A DNA stretch of 64,000 bases, taken from Oxalobacter paeniformigenes (GTDB lineage Bacteria > Pseudomonadota > Gammaproteobacteria > Burkholderiales > Burkholderiaceae_D). The DNA lies in assembly GCF_027158465.1 (NCBI RefSeq), contig NZ_JAMKYL010000001.1, positions 62,001 to 126,000 of the forward strand, given 5' to 3'. Below the pieces are notes generated by a model, which had not been told where the DNA came from, did no database searches, and saw only the letters and a list, made by a program, of their open reading frames with translations. This document shows, in pieces, positions 17,574 through 26,489 of the stretch (position 1 is its first letter; every line of letters begins with the position of its first letter). The position numbers were made by a program, and so were the translations under genes.

Positions 17574-18596
17574 GTGATCGAAAAAACGGATCGTTCGCCT
17601 GAAAACCTGCTGGTAACGGACGAAGATGAGATATTAACAGAACAGGAACCGGTCAGGTTTGTTTTATCACTGAAAGAAGGAGGTGAGCGGCTGGACAAGA
17701 TTCTTGCCAGACGGCTTTCCCGATATTCGCGAAGCCGTATCCAGAAGTGGATTGCCGACGGACATGTTACGGTCGATGGCAAGCCAGCTGTGGCCAGACA
17801 GAATATGGTCGGCGATGAAACCGTTATGGTATGGCCACAGCTGGCGGAAGAAGAACTGGCGTTTACGCCGGAACCTGTCGATTTTCCTGTGGTGTTCGAG
17901 GACAAGGCGCTTGTCGTCGTCGACAAGCCAGCCGGATTGGTTGTCCATCCGGCAGCGGGAAACTGGTCGAAAACACTTTTGAACGGCATATTGCATCGTT
18001 TTCCGGGGAATGCCACCATACCCAGAGCCGGTATCGTACACCGGCTCGACAAGGAAACCAGCGGATTGATGGTGGTGGCGAAAACACTGGAAGCACAAAC
18101 ACATCTTGTCCGGCAGTTGCAGGCACGGGATGTCAGGCGGGAATATTTTGCACTGGTGTGGGGAGAAGCGCCGGCATCGGGTACGGTCGACCAGCCTGTT
18201 GGGCGACATCCGAGAGACAGGGTGCGAATGGCTGTCGTGCAGACCGCGTCCGGCAAGCCGGCCGTGACGCATTTCAGGTGTCTGGAAACCGGTCTTTGTC
18301 ACGGCAGTCCGGTCAGCTTGATAAAATGCCGGCTGGAAACGGGAAGAACCCATCAAATCAGGGTGCATATGCAGTTTGCGGGATTTCCGCTGGTCGGCGA
18401 TCCGCTGTATGGCAAGGCGCGTGCCCCGGTGGTTTTTCATCGTCAGGCGCTGCATGCTTTCCGGCTTGGACTGATACATCCGGAAGAAAACAGGCTGTGC
18501 GAGTGGGTCGCGCGATTGCCGGACGACATGCGCGAGTTGCTGAAACAGGCGATGATTTCCGAAAAGGATCAATGGTATGAATCCGATTATTCCTGA
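17574..18596 (+). CDS. rluD: 23S rRNA pseudouridine synthase RluD
   Basis: RluD makes the pseudouridines of helix 69 in 23S rRNA. The protein has 340 residues and starts at GTG 17574 behind AGGA. It has an N-terminal S4 domain (RLDKILARRLSRYSRSRIQKWIADGHVTVDG) and the catalytic core GIVHRLDKETSGLMVVAKT, in which Asp159 is the nucleophile. The H-Q-I-R-V-H segment ahead of GFPLVGDPLYG is also present. It overlaps the next gene, pgeF, by 20 bases and is divergent from bamD, the same neighbourhood as in E. coli. Confidence 0.95.
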   Translation: MIEKTDRSPENLLVTDEDEILTEQEPVRFVLSLKEGGERLDKILARRLSRYSRSRIQKWIADGHVTVDGKPAVARQNMVGDETVMVWPQLAEEELAFTPEPVDFPVVFEDKALVVVDKPAGLVVHPAAGNWSKTLLNGILHRFPGNATIPRAGIVHRLDKETSGLMVVAKTLEAQTHLVRQLQARDVRREYFALVWGEAPASGTVDQPVGRHPRDRVRMAVVQTASGKPAVTHFRCLETGLCHGSPVSLIKCRLETGRTHQIRVHMQFAGFPLVGDPLYGKARAPVVFHRQALHAFRLGLIHPEENRLCEWVARLPDDMRELLKQAMISEKDQWYESDYS

Positions 18597-19344
18597 CTGG
18601 CCGGCACCTGCCTGTGTCAGGGCTTTTTCCACCTTGCGTTCCGGCGGATTGAGCATGGCGCCGTACCATGGACGTGAAAAAAAGGATGGTGGGCTCAATC
18701 TGGGACTGCATGTGGGAGATGACGCACGCATTGTGCTGGAAAACAGGGCACGGCTAAGGCGTTTCCTTCCCTCCGAACCGGTCTGGCTCAATCAGGTGCA
18801 TGGCAACCGTGTCGTCGATGCTTCCCTTGCCGGCGATGTACCGGATGCGGATGCCTCGTTTGCATGCTGCCCGGGTGTGGTGTGTGTCATTATGACGGCG
18901 GATTGTCTTCCGGTATTGCTTTGCCGTCATGACGGGAAAGCCGTCGCGGCCGCACATGCAGGCTGGCGCGGACTGGCTGCCGGTGTGCTGGAAAATGCAG
19001 TAGGGGCTATCAGCGAAAAAAACGGTGCGGATATCATGGCATGGCTGGGACCTGCCATCGGTCCGGATGCCTTTGAGGTCGGTGAGGATGTGCGGGAAGC
19101 CTTTTTGCAAAAAGACGGACGGTTGTCGGTCGCGTTTGAAAGACGTACGGAAAAGGATGGAAAATATCTGGCCGATATTTATGCGCTGGCACGGTTGTCC
19201 TTGCGTCATGCAGGCGTCATGCAAGTTTATGGTGGCGGTTTTTGTACGCTCTCCGACGAATCGCGTTTTTATTCTTACCGGCGCGACGGAGTGACAGGCA
19301 GAATGGCGACCGGTATCTGGATCGACAAATCGGTCGGCAGATAA
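18577..19344 (+). CDS. pgeF: Purine nucleoside phosphorylase / laccase-domain protein (YfiH family)
   Basis: A 255-residue YfiH-family protein. Members have been described as multi-substrate purine nucleoside phosphorylases and as peptidoglycan editing factors that stop serine from replacing alanine in cell-wall precursors. The zinc-binding residues are recognisable in NQVHGNRV, TADCLPVLLC and AAHAGWRGLAAGV. The start at 18577 follows AAGGAT and lies inside the end of rluD, indicating translational coupling. rluD-yfiH is a conserved pair. The cellular role here is inferred from the family only. Confidence 0.92.
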   Translation: MNPIIPDWPAPACVRAFSTLRSGGLSMAPYHGREKKDGGLNLGLHVGDDARIVLENRARLRRFLPSEPVWLNQVHGNRVVDASLAGDVPDADASFACCPGVVCVIMTADCLPVLLCRHDGKAVAAAHAGWRGLAAGVLENAVGAISEKNGADIMAWLGPAIGPDAFEVGEDVREAFLQKDGRLSVAFERRTEKDGKYLADIYALARLSLRHAGVMQVYGGGFCTLSDESRFYSYRRDGVTGRMATGIWIDKSVGR

Positions 19345-19405
19345 AAAGTGTGGAATGTCGCCATCGTTGATGGCAGACGATGGCGCGGTACTTCAGTGAG
19401 TGAAA

Positions 19406-20788
19406 ATGGATAAACAGAAAACGATCGGATTCGTGTCGCTGGGATGCCCGAAAGCGCTGGTCGATTCGGAAAGGATTCTGACACGGTTGCGTGCGGAAGG
19501 ATATGAGACGGCGGAAACCTATGAAGATGCCGGACTGGTCATCGTCAATACCTGCGGTTTCATCACCGCGGCACAGGAAGAGTCGCTGGAAGCGATTTCG
19601 GAAGCGTTGAGCGAAAACGGCAAGGTTATCGTGACAGGTTGTCTTGGCGCAAAAAGAGACCCGCAGGGAAACAGGCTTGTCAAACAGCTGTTGCCGGATG
19701 TACTTGCCGTGACAGGGCCGGATTCGGTAGAAGAAGTCATGGATGCCGTGCATCGTTATCTGCCGCGTCCGCATGAACCTTTCGTCGATCTTGTGCCGCC
19801 ACAAGGTATCAAGCTGACGCCACGGCATTATGCCTATCTGAAAATTTCCGAGGGGTGTGCGCATCACTGTACGTTTTGCATCATTCCCGACTTGCGCGGG
19901 CCGCTGGTATCGTATCCTGTCGGCAAGGTACTCGATGAGGCTGAAATGCTCTTTGCCTCGGGTGTGAAAGAGTTGCTGGTCATCTCGCAGGATACTGGTG
20001 CGTATGGTCTGGATATCCGGTTCAGGACAGGGTTCTGGAAGGGACGCCCTGTCAAAACGCATATTACGGATCTGGCAAGGCAGCTTGGCAAGCTGGCGCG
20101 AAAATATGATGCATGGGTACGCCTGCACTATATTTATCCCTATCCGCATGTCGATGATTTGCTGGAATTGATGAACGATGGCGGTATCGTGCCGTATCTG
20201 GATGTGCCGTTCCAGCATGCCCATCCCGATGTCCTCAGGCGCATGAAACGGCCGGCCAGCGGGGAAAGACATCTTGAACAGATCGCATCATGGCGGAGAA
20301 TGTGTCCGGATATCACTATCCGCTCCACATTCATCACCGGTTTCCCGGGTGAGACGGAAGCGGAATTCGAATACCTGCTGGATTTTCTCAGGGAAGCGCA
20401 AATCGATCGGCTGGGATGTTTTGCCTATTCACCGGTGGAAGGCGCACAGGCCAACGATTTGCCGGGTGCGCTACCTGATGGAATCAGGGAAGAAAGACGT
20501 ACACGCCTGATGCAATTGCAGGAAAGCATATCGCACGAACGCTTGCAGGCGAAAATCGGGAAAACCGTGCGAGTGTTGGTCGATGAAACCGTCAGGGGTG
20601 GCGCGGTCGGCCGGTCGTTTGCCGATGCACCGGAAATCGATGGGGTCGTATATGTCCGCAAGCCGAAGGGAATGCGGCGCAAACTGTTGCCTGGCGAATT
20701 TGTCGATGTACTCGTTCAGGACGCGGATGCCCACGATTTGTGGGGGGAAATGCAGCCTTCTTCAGCCAGACGCAAGGCGGGGCGATAG
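19406..20788 (+). CDS. rimO: Ribosomal protein S12 methylthiotransferase RimO
   Basis: RimO attaches a methylthio group to an aspartate of ribosomal protein S12 by radical-SAM chemistry. From the ATG at 19406 the protein has 460 residues. A GTG two codons upstream is also possible. The N-terminal UPF0004 domain has its three cluster cysteines in SLGCPKALVD, NTCGFI and VTGCLGA. The radical-SAM motif is CAHHCTFC (CxxxCxxC), and a TRAM domain is at the C-terminus (RVLVDETVRGGAVGRS). SLGCPKALVDSE distinguishes RimO from MiaB. metC follows 23 bases later. Confidence 0.96.
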   Translation: MDKQKTIGFVSLGCPKALVDSERILTRLRAEGYETAETYEDAGLVIVNTCGFITAAQEESLEAISEALSENGKVIVTGCLGAKRDPQGNRLVKQLLPDVLAVTGPDSVEEVMDAVHRYLPRPHEPFVDLVPPQGIKLTPRHYAYLKISEGCAHHCTFCIIPDLRGPLVSYPVGKVLDEAEMLFASGVKELLVISQDTGAYGLDIRFRTGFWKGRPVKTHITDLARQLGKLARKYDAWVRLHYIYPYPHVDDLLELMNDGGIVPYLDVPFQHAHPDVLRRMKRPASGERHLEQIASWRRMCPDITIRSTFITGFPGETEAEFEYLLDFLREAQIDRLGCFAYSPVEGAQANDLPGALPDGIREERRTRLMQLQESISHERLQAKIGKTVRVLVDETVRGGAVGRSFADAPEIDGVVYVRKPKGMRRKLLPGEFVDVLVQDADAHDLWGEMQPSSARRKAGR

Positions 20789-20811
20789 CACAAAAAACAA
20801 GTGAGGATGTC

Positions 20812-21984
20812 ATGAGCAAACTCTTTTCAAAAGATACACGAATCAATCACAGTGACTATGTCGCACCGTCAGGATTTCGCGCTTTTCCGGAGCCGACATA
20901 CCGTGCTTCGACGGTATTGTTCGACAGTGTGGATGCCTTGCGTTCACGTCAGTGGATCGGACGGGATTCCTATACCTACGGATTGCATGGCACGCCGACC
21001 ACTTTCACGCTGGAAGCACAACTGGCCGAAATCGAGGGCGGGAAACATGCCGTTCTGGCACCGAGCGGTCTGGCGGCGATCACGATCGTCGATTTCGCCT
21101 TTCTCAAAAGTGGTGACGATGTGCTGATACCGGAAAACATCTATAACCCGAACCGGGAGCTGGGTGACTGGCTGGCACGGGATTTCGGGGTCAGTGTGCG
21201 GTATTACGATCCGATGGCGGGTGAGGGTATCGCCGGCATGTTGCGAGAAAACACCCGTCTTGTCTGGACGGAAACACCGGGTTCGGTCACGATGGAAGTG
21301 CCGGATATTCCGGCGATTTGCCGTGCAGCACACGACAGGGAAGCACTTGTCGTGCTGGATAATACCTGGTCGGCCGGGCTGGCGTTCGACGCGTTCGGAC
21401 ATGGTGCCGATATCGTTGTGCAGGCCGTGACAAAATATCAGGGCGGAGCTTCCGATTTGCTGATGGGGGCCGTCATCACGCGTGATGAAGAATTGTTTCG
21501 CCGTATCAGCATGGCGCATATGCGTCTCGGGATGGGGGTCGGTGCCGACGATGCCTATATGGTGTTGCGCAGCCTGTCGTCGATGAAAGTACGTTTTGAA
21601 AAGAGTGGTGAATCCGCAATGCAGGTTGCACGCTGGCTCAAGGAACGTCCCGAAATCAGCAGGGTATTGCACCCGGCTTTTCCGGATTGTCCGGGACACG
21701 ATTGTTTCCTGCGGGATTTCACGGGAGCCAGCGGTCTGTTTTCGGTATTGTTCGATGAACGTTATTCCGAAGCACAGACCGACCGGTTTCTCGAATCGTT
21801 GAAACTGTTCGGTCTGGGATTCAGTTGGGGCGGAACGCACAGCCTGGCCGTTCCGTACCGTATCCGTCCTGACAGGCGCGACTGGACGGACAGGCAACAT
21901 CAGCTGATCCGGTTCTATATCGGGCTGGAAGACCCGCAAGACCTGATCGCCGATCTGGAACAGGCAATGCGGGTGCTTGGCTAG
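20812..21984 (+). CDS. metC: Cystathionine beta-lyase (PLP-dependent)
   Basis: This PLP enzyme of the Cys/Met metabolism family probably splits cystathionine to homocysteine, pyruvate and ammonia in methionine synthesis. The ATG at 20812 follows GTGAGGA and gives 390 residues. Conserved features are SYTYGLHGTPTTFTLEAQLAEIEGG, VVLDNTWSAGL (Asp that contacts the PLP ring) and AVTKYQGGASDLLMG with the Schiff-base Lys208. The C-terminal GLGFSWGGTHSLAVPY fits MetC-type beta-lyases better than cystathionine gamma-synthase. It may share a transcript with rimO. Its terminator lies inside the 3' end of the convergent gene. Confidence 0.9.
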   Translation: MSKLFSKDTRINHSDYVAPSGFRAFPEPTYRASTVLFDSVDALRSRQWIGRDSYTYGLHGTPTTFTLEAQLAEIEGGKHAVLAPSGLAAITIVDFAFLKSGDDVLIPENIYNPNRELGDWLARDFGVSVRYYDPMAGEGIAGMLRENTRLVWTETPGSVTMEVPDIPAICRAAHDREALVVLDNTWSAGLAFDAFGHGADIVVQAVTKYQGGASDLLMGAVITRDEELFRRISMAHMRLGMGVGADDAYMVLRSLSSMKVRFEKSGESAMQVARWLKERPEISRVLHPAFPDCPGHDCFLRDFTGASGLFSVLFDERYSEAQTDRFLESLKLFGLGFSWGGTHSLAVPYRIRPDRRDWTDRQHQLIRFYIGLEDPQDLIADLEQAMRVLG

Positions 21985-22571
21985 ATCAGGAACCGGCCCG
22001 GTGCGCGGGCCGGTTTTTCTTTCGGGGTCGCAGCGATTCGGAGACGGTTCAGCAATTCTTTCGGATCGGATTCGATCACCAGCGATTCGGAGTATTTTTC
22101 CTGCGCGAAACCTTCGCTGGCGAAATGGTTGACCAGATCGATGAGGCAGTCGTAGTAATTGTTGACGTTGAAAATGCCGATCGGTTTGTCATGCAATCCC
22201 AACTGGAACCATGCGGATGTCTCGAACAACTCTTCCATCGTACCGATACCGCCGGGAGCGGCGATGAAACCGTTTGCCAGATCCGCCATCAGGGCTTTGC
22301 GCTCGTGCATGTCCTTGACGATGTAAAGTCGCGTCAGCTCTTCGTGAGCCAGTTCCTTGTCCATCAGATCTTTCGGAATGACACCGGTGACTTCGCCACC
22401 GAGATGGATCATTTCATCGGCAAGAATGCCCATCAGCCCCACCTTGCCGCCGCCATAGACCAGCGCGATGTTTTCGTTGATCATTTCACGGGCCAGCTGG
22501 CGCATTGCGTCTGCATACAATTCGGAGGCGCCCATCGATGAGCCGCAGTAAATACAGATTGATTTCAGCAT
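21981..22571 (-). CDS. LOG-family protein (TIGR00730; nucleotide phosphoribohydrolase)
   Basis: A 196-residue Rossmann-fold protein of the LOG / former lysine-decarboxylase-like family. Characterised members remove the base from nucleoside monophosphates, including cytokinin precursors. The start MLKSICIYCGSSMG and the signature PGGIGTMEELFE are diagnostic. Arg and Glu of the active site lie around MHERKALMADLANGFIAAPGG. Its stop codon overlaps the metC stop codon tail to tail on the opposite strand. The last 10 or so codons also encode a terminator hairpin for metC. The substrate in this organism is unknown. Confidence 0.9.
   Translation of the reverse strand: MLKSICIYCGSSMGASELYADAMRQLAREMINENIALVYGGGKVGLMGILADEMIHLGGEVTGVIPKDLMDKELAHEELTRLYIVKDMHERKALMADLANGFIAAPGGIGTMEELFETSAWFQLGLHDKPIGIFNVNNYYDCLIDLVNHFASEGFAQEKYSESLVIESDPKELLNRLRIAATPKEKPARAPGRFLI
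21991..22018 (+). terminator. metC terminator inside the opposing LOG coding sequence
   Basis: Perfect 10-base stem AACCGGCCCG / CGGGCCGGTT with loop GTGCG and a T-run on the plus strand. It begins 7 bases after the metC stop and is wholly within the 3' coding end of the convergent LOG-family gene. There is no T-run on the minus strand, so it should act on metC only. Confidence 0.8.
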
Positions 22572-22790
22572 GGATGTTTTTCGATATCCGGTTGGAAGGT
22601 ATGTTCCGGCAGGCAACATAAAGGCCGAAACGGAAAGCGGTTACTATAAACCATTTTGGATGGAGCAATAAGCGGCATGACAGAAAAAATGTCCGTGTAT
22701 TGGCAGGGAATATGATAGGGCGCGGAACGCAGCAGGCAATAGGGTGGTTTGCCGGTATGTGGTTGGTGTCGTGATGGCAGGGTAATGATC

Positions 22791-22807
22791 TGGCATGAAT
22801 CATGCAT
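22791..22807 (+). promoter_or_regulatory. Possible sigma-54 promoter upstream of ggt
   Basis: TGGCAT-N5-ATGCA matches the sigma-54 consensus TGGCAC-N5-TTGCA except at two positions. The invariant GG and GC are exactly 10 bases apart. It lies about 55 bases upstream of the ggt start codon. The same bases contain a 13-base palindrome (GCATGA-A-TCATGC), so an operator is an alternative reading. The site was found by eye only. Confidence 0.3.
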
Positions 22808-22860
22808 GGCGTTTTCGACGGGAAATCTTCACAGTTTTCATCTATCATTGGAGGCGTTTC

Positions 22861-24609
22861 ATGCGAAAACGATTGAAAATTTTTATGGTGTCGGTTATGG
22901 CGTTATCCTGTTTGTTGGCGGCCAATACGGTATCCGCCGAAAAATCTCCGGGGAAATATTGCGATACCCCGTCGCGGTGCATCAATCCCGTTACCCGGTA
23001 TGGTGCGGTGACATCTCCCAATTATCTGGCGTCGGTTTCCGGTCTGGATGTCCTGAAAAAAGGCGGCAATGCCGTCGATGCGGCGATTGCCGTGGCATCC
23101 ACGATGAATGTGGTCTATCCGCAGATGACCACGCTGGGCGGGGACAATTTCTGGCTGATCTACAATGCGAAGACGAAAGAAGTCAGGGCACTCAATGCCA
23201 GCGGCAGGGCGGGTGAGAAAGCCAGCATCGGGTTTTACAGGCAAAAAGGCTACGACAAGATTCCGTCAAGAGGGTATCTGGCTGCCAATACGGTACCAGG
23301 TACGGTATCCGGATGGGATGCCGCTTACCGGTATGCACATGAAACCATGAGCAATCCCGGCTTGCCATGGAAATCGCTTTTCGACAGCGCCATTCTCTAT
23401 GCGCGTGACGGTTTTCCCGTCACACCGTCGCTGGCACGATGGGAAGCCATCAATGTCGATCCGGCCGATTCCGAATTCAGGAATCTACAGCGTTTCGACG
23501 GTTTCAGACAGACTTATCTGAAACCTGACGGTTCTCCCTACAAGGTCGGCGAAGTCATGAAGTTGCCTGAATTGGCCGGGACTTACGAACTGATCGCACA
23601 GAAGGGTGCCGATGTTTTTTATCGTGGCGAGATCGCAGAAAAGATCGTGGCGGATCTGGAGAAAAACGGCGGGGTGCTGACGCTGAAAGATTTCGCCAGC
23701 CATACGGCGGACTGGGTTGATCCGCTGAAGGTTCAATACCGTGGCTATACAGCCTACAATCTGCCGCCCAATACACAGGGTATGGCATCGCTGGAAATTC
23801 TCAATATCCTGAACAATATCGATGTCGCCAAACTTGGTGAAGGAACGGCGGACTATTATCATGTCATGGTCGAAGCCACCAAGCAGGCTTTCGCCGATCG
23901 TGACAAATATCTGACCGATCCGAAGTTTTCTCCGATTCCGCTGGATTATCTGTTGTCTGTCCAGCACGGCAAGGATCAGGCTGCGCGTATCGATATGAAC
24001 AGGGCGGCTGCCACCGTCAAACCGCTTGATCCCAAAGGCGATACCGTCTGGATCGGTGTCGTGGACAAGGATGGCAATGCTGTTTCACTCATCCAGAGCA
24101 TTTACCATGATTTCGGTTCCGGTATCGTTGCCGGGGGAACCGGCGTGTTGTTGCAGAACCGCGGCAGTTTCTTCTCGCTTGATCCGGCACACGTCAATCA
24201 TCTGGAACCCGGCAAACGGACTTTCCATACACTGAATGCCGCGATGTTGCTTAAGGATGGCAAGCCCTTCCTGGTCTATGGCACCATGGGGGGGGAAGGG
24301 CAGCCGCAAACTCAGGCGGCGATTGCGACCCGTATCGTCGATTTCGGTATGTTCCCGCAAGATGCCGTAGCGGCACCCCGCTGGCTGCATGGCCGGACAT
24401 GGGGGGCAGCATCCAATGATCTGAAGATGGAAGGTCGTATTCCGCAAGAGGTGCTGGACGATATGAAACGGCGAGGTCATCCGGTCGCACGTGTCGATGA
24501 TTATACCGATGCCATGGGGCATGCCGGAGCGATCATGATCGATCCGGAAACCGGCTTGCGTTACAGTGCGACCGATCCGCGCGGCGACGGACTGGCAGTC
24601 GGTTACTGA
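22861..24609 (+). CDS. ggt: Exported gamma-glutamyltransferase / glutathione hydrolase
   Basis: This protein is expected to hydrolyse gamma-glutamyl compounds such as glutathione in the periplasm and release glutamate. The ATG at 22861 has a good site (GGAGG) and encodes a signal peptide ending near NTVSA. The protein has 582 residues. As in other Ntn-hydrolase GGTs, self-cleavage should occur before Thr395 in KGDTVWIGVVDKDGNAVSLIQS, giving large and small subunits. FGSGIVAGGTGVLLQNRG and YGTMGGEGQPQTQA are family motifs and resemble the YwrD-like branch. A possible sigma-54 promoter precedes it, which would fit a nitrogen-scavenging role, but that is inference. Confidence 0.9.
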   Translation: MRKRLKIFMVSVMALSCLLAANTVSAEKSPGKYCDTPSRCINPVTRYGAVTSPNYLASVSGLDVLKKGGNAVDAAIAVASTMNVVYPQMTTLGGDNFWLIYNAKTKEVRALNASGRAGEKASIGFYRQKGYDKIPSRGYLAANTVPGTVSGWDAAYRYAHETMSNPGLPWKSLFDSAILYARDGFPVTPSLARWEAINVDPADSEFRNLQRFDGFRQTYLKPDGSPYKVGEVMKLPELAGTYELIAQKGADVFYRGEIAEKIVADLEKNGGVLTLKDFASHTADWVDPLKVQYRGYTAYNLPPNTQGMASLEILNILNNIDVAKLGEGTADYYHVMVEATKQAFADRDKYLTDPKFSPIPLDYLLSVQHGKDQAARIDMNRAAATVKPLDPKGDTVWIGVVDKDGNAVSLIQSIYHDFGSGIVAGGTGVLLQNRGSFFSLDPAHVNHLEPGKRTFHTLNAAMLLKDGKPFLVYGTMGGEGQPQTQAAIATRIVDFGMFPQDAVAAPRWLHGRTWGAASNDLKMEGRIPQEVLDDMKRRGHPVARVDDYTDAMGHAGAIMIDPETGLRYSATDPRGDGLAVGY

Positions 24610-24726
24610 GCGGAAAAGGAAGCCGTGATTGCTGTCATCCACGGATGATGGCATGACGTCGCCGCAGGTTCGGGCATTTTACGGGAGTTGCCGTATGCGG
24701 GATATGTCGCGGTAAGACGTCAAAAG

Positions 24727-24759
24727 AAAAGCCATCCTGTATAGCAGGATGGCTTTTTT
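24727..24759. terminator. Bidirectional terminator between ggt and serS
   Basis: Perfect stem GCCATCCTG / CAGGATGGC with loop TATAG, an A-run on the left and a T-run on the right. It can therefore stop transcription of ggt (plus) and serS (minus). Confidence 0.88.
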
Positions 24760-24798
24760 GTGAGGATGCCAGCCAATATGGCAATCGTAAGCCTTCGG

Positions 24799-26106
24799 TT
24801 ATTTTTTCGCGGCGGCAGGAGGCGTCAGCCGGGTCAGACCGCCCATATAGGGTTGCAATGCGGTCGGAATCGTCACGCTGCCGTCGGCCTGCTGGAAGTT
24901 TTCCAGCAGCGCTACCAGTGTCCGTCCTACGGCAAGCCCCGATCCGTTCAGGGTATGCACCAGTTCGGGGCGTCCCTTGTCGTTGCGGAAACGGGCCTGC
25001 ATGCGGCGAGCCTGAAATGCCTCGCAGTTTGAAACGGACGAAATTTCACGATAAGTGTTTTGTGCGGGCAGCCAGACTTCCAGATCGTAGGTTTTTGCTG
25101 CGGAAAAACCCATATCCCCGGTCGAAAGGGCGACGACACGATAAGGCAGTCCCAGTTTTTCGAGAATCCGTCCGGCGTTTTTCACCATTTCTTCCAGCGT
25201 TTCATAGGATTTTTCCGGATGGACGATTTGTACCATTTCAACCTTGTCGAACTGGTGTTGCCGGATCATGCCGCGGGTGTCGCGACCATAGCTGCCGGCT
25301 TCCGAACGAAAGCAGGGAGTATGTGCCGTCAGTTTGATCGGCAGCTGGTCTGCAGAAATGATTTCGCCGCGTACCGTATTGGTCAGTGTGACTTCGGCGG
25401 TCGGAATCAGATACAGGTTTTCATTTTCGCCGTTCTGGCCGCCTTTTCTGGCAGCGAACAGGTCATCGGCGAACTTCGGCAACTGGCCAGTACCGTAAAG
25501 ACTGTCGGCATTGACGATATACGGGGTGTAGCATTCGGTATAACCATGTTCCGTCGTCTGGACATCCAGCATGAACTGTGCAAGCGCGCGATGCAGGCGG
25601 GCCATGTTGCCGCGCATGACGCAAAACCGTGCGCCGGTCAGTTTGCCGGCGGTTTCGAAGTCCAGTCCGAGCGGTGCGCCGATATCCACATGATCCCGGA
25701 TTTCGAAATCGAAAGTGCGTGGCGTCCCGACACGACGGACTTCCACATTGGCGGATTCATCAGGGCCGACGGGAACGGATTCATGCGGCAGATTCGGAAT
25801 GGACAGCATGAATTCGGACAGACGTGCCTGCAATTCGGAAAGTGCCGTTTCATTGGCCTTGAGCTGGTTGCCGATACTGCCTACCTCGGCCATCACAGCG
25901 GAAGTGTCTTCCTTTTTGCTTTTGAGAATGCCGATCTGTTTGGAAAGCGCATTGCGGCGTGCCTGCATTTCTTCCGTTTGGGTTTGCAACTGGCGGCGTT
26001 TTGCTTCCAGTGTGTTGAAGGTGGCAACGTCCAGTTCGAAATTGCGGGTTTTCAGTCTGGCCGCGACAGCATCAATATCCTTGCGAAGGAGCTGAATGTC
26101 GATCAT
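24799..26106 (-). CDS. serS: Seryl-tRNA synthetase
   Basis: SerS charges tRNA-Ser. From the ATG at 26106 (MIDIQLLRKDID) the protein has 435 residues. It has the N-terminal coiled-coil arm that contacts the tRNA variable arm (about residues 25-105), then the class II core. Motif 2 is CFRSEAGSYGRDTRGMIRQHQFDK and motif 3 is NGSGLAVGRTLVALLENFQ. In many proteobacteria serS directly follows rarA. Here rarA is 7.8 kb away on the same strand, with gdhA and an autotransporter in between. Confidence 0.97.
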   Translation of the reverse strand: MIDIQLLRKDIDAVAARLKTRNFELDVATFNTLEAKRRQLQTQTEEMQARRNALSKQIGILKSKKEDTSAVMAEVGSIGNQLKANETALSELQARLSEFMLSIPNLPHESVPVGPDESANVEVRRVGTPRTFDFEIRDHVDIGAPLGLDFETAGKLTGARFCVMRGNMARLHRALAQFMLDVQTTEHGYTECYTPYIVNADSLYGTGQLPKFADDLFAARKGGQNGENENLYLIPTAEVTLTNTVRGEIISADQLPIKLTAHTPCFRSEAGSYGRDTRGMIRQHQFDKVEMVQIVHPEKSYETLEEMVKNAGRILEKLGLPYRVVALSTGDMGFSAAKTYDLEVWLPAQNTYREISSVSNCEAFQARRMQARFRNDKGRPELVHTLNGSGLAVGRTLVALLENFQQADGSVTIPTALQPYMGGLTRLTPPAAAKK

Positions 26107-26489
26107 GGTAAGAATGGTAGTGACAAAAAATACATTGTAACAACTTGCCGCTTCTTTGGATAAATTTAATGGTGTGCATGCCATAACGGCCGTATGCGGA
26201 TGATCGTCGTTACGGGCGGAAGACGTGCCGAATGCATGCAGTGCGGGTTCTGGCGTTGCCGACGGAAAAGACGGTAAAACGGTTCGTCAAAACAAGATAA
26301 TGCTTTTTCCCGCATTTACTTGCGTGCATTATCTTGCAATAATTAACGTCCCGTAAAAGGCAAAATAAACAGCCCATAATGGGAAAAGCGTCGGCAAACA
26401 GAGTGGTACGCCTGTGATGCCATGAGAATGGCAGGGTGGTGTTTTGCCGCAGCATTCTTTGATTGTTAATTTTTTGATTGGATGTTTCA
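26107..26489. other. Divergent regulatory region between serS and gdhA
   Basis: About 380 bases with no convincing gene, containing the promoters of serS and gdhA. The clearest structure is the long inverted repeat listed at 26293-26336. The right end is A/T-rich ahead of the gdhA start. Confidence 0.6.
26293..26336. promoter_or_regulatory. 11-base inverted repeat upstream of gdhA
   Basis: CAAGATAATGC and GCATTATCTTG are perfect reverse complements separated by 22 bases, about 155 bases before the gdhA start. There is no T-run after it, so it is not a simple terminator. It could be a pair of operator half-sites or a protein-binding hairpin. Confidence 0.5.

Noticed and set aside
26410..26455. 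Possible sigma-54 promoter close to gdhA
   Set aside because: A TTGCC element is present, but no GG with the right spacing in a TGGCAC-like context. The match is too weak to report.
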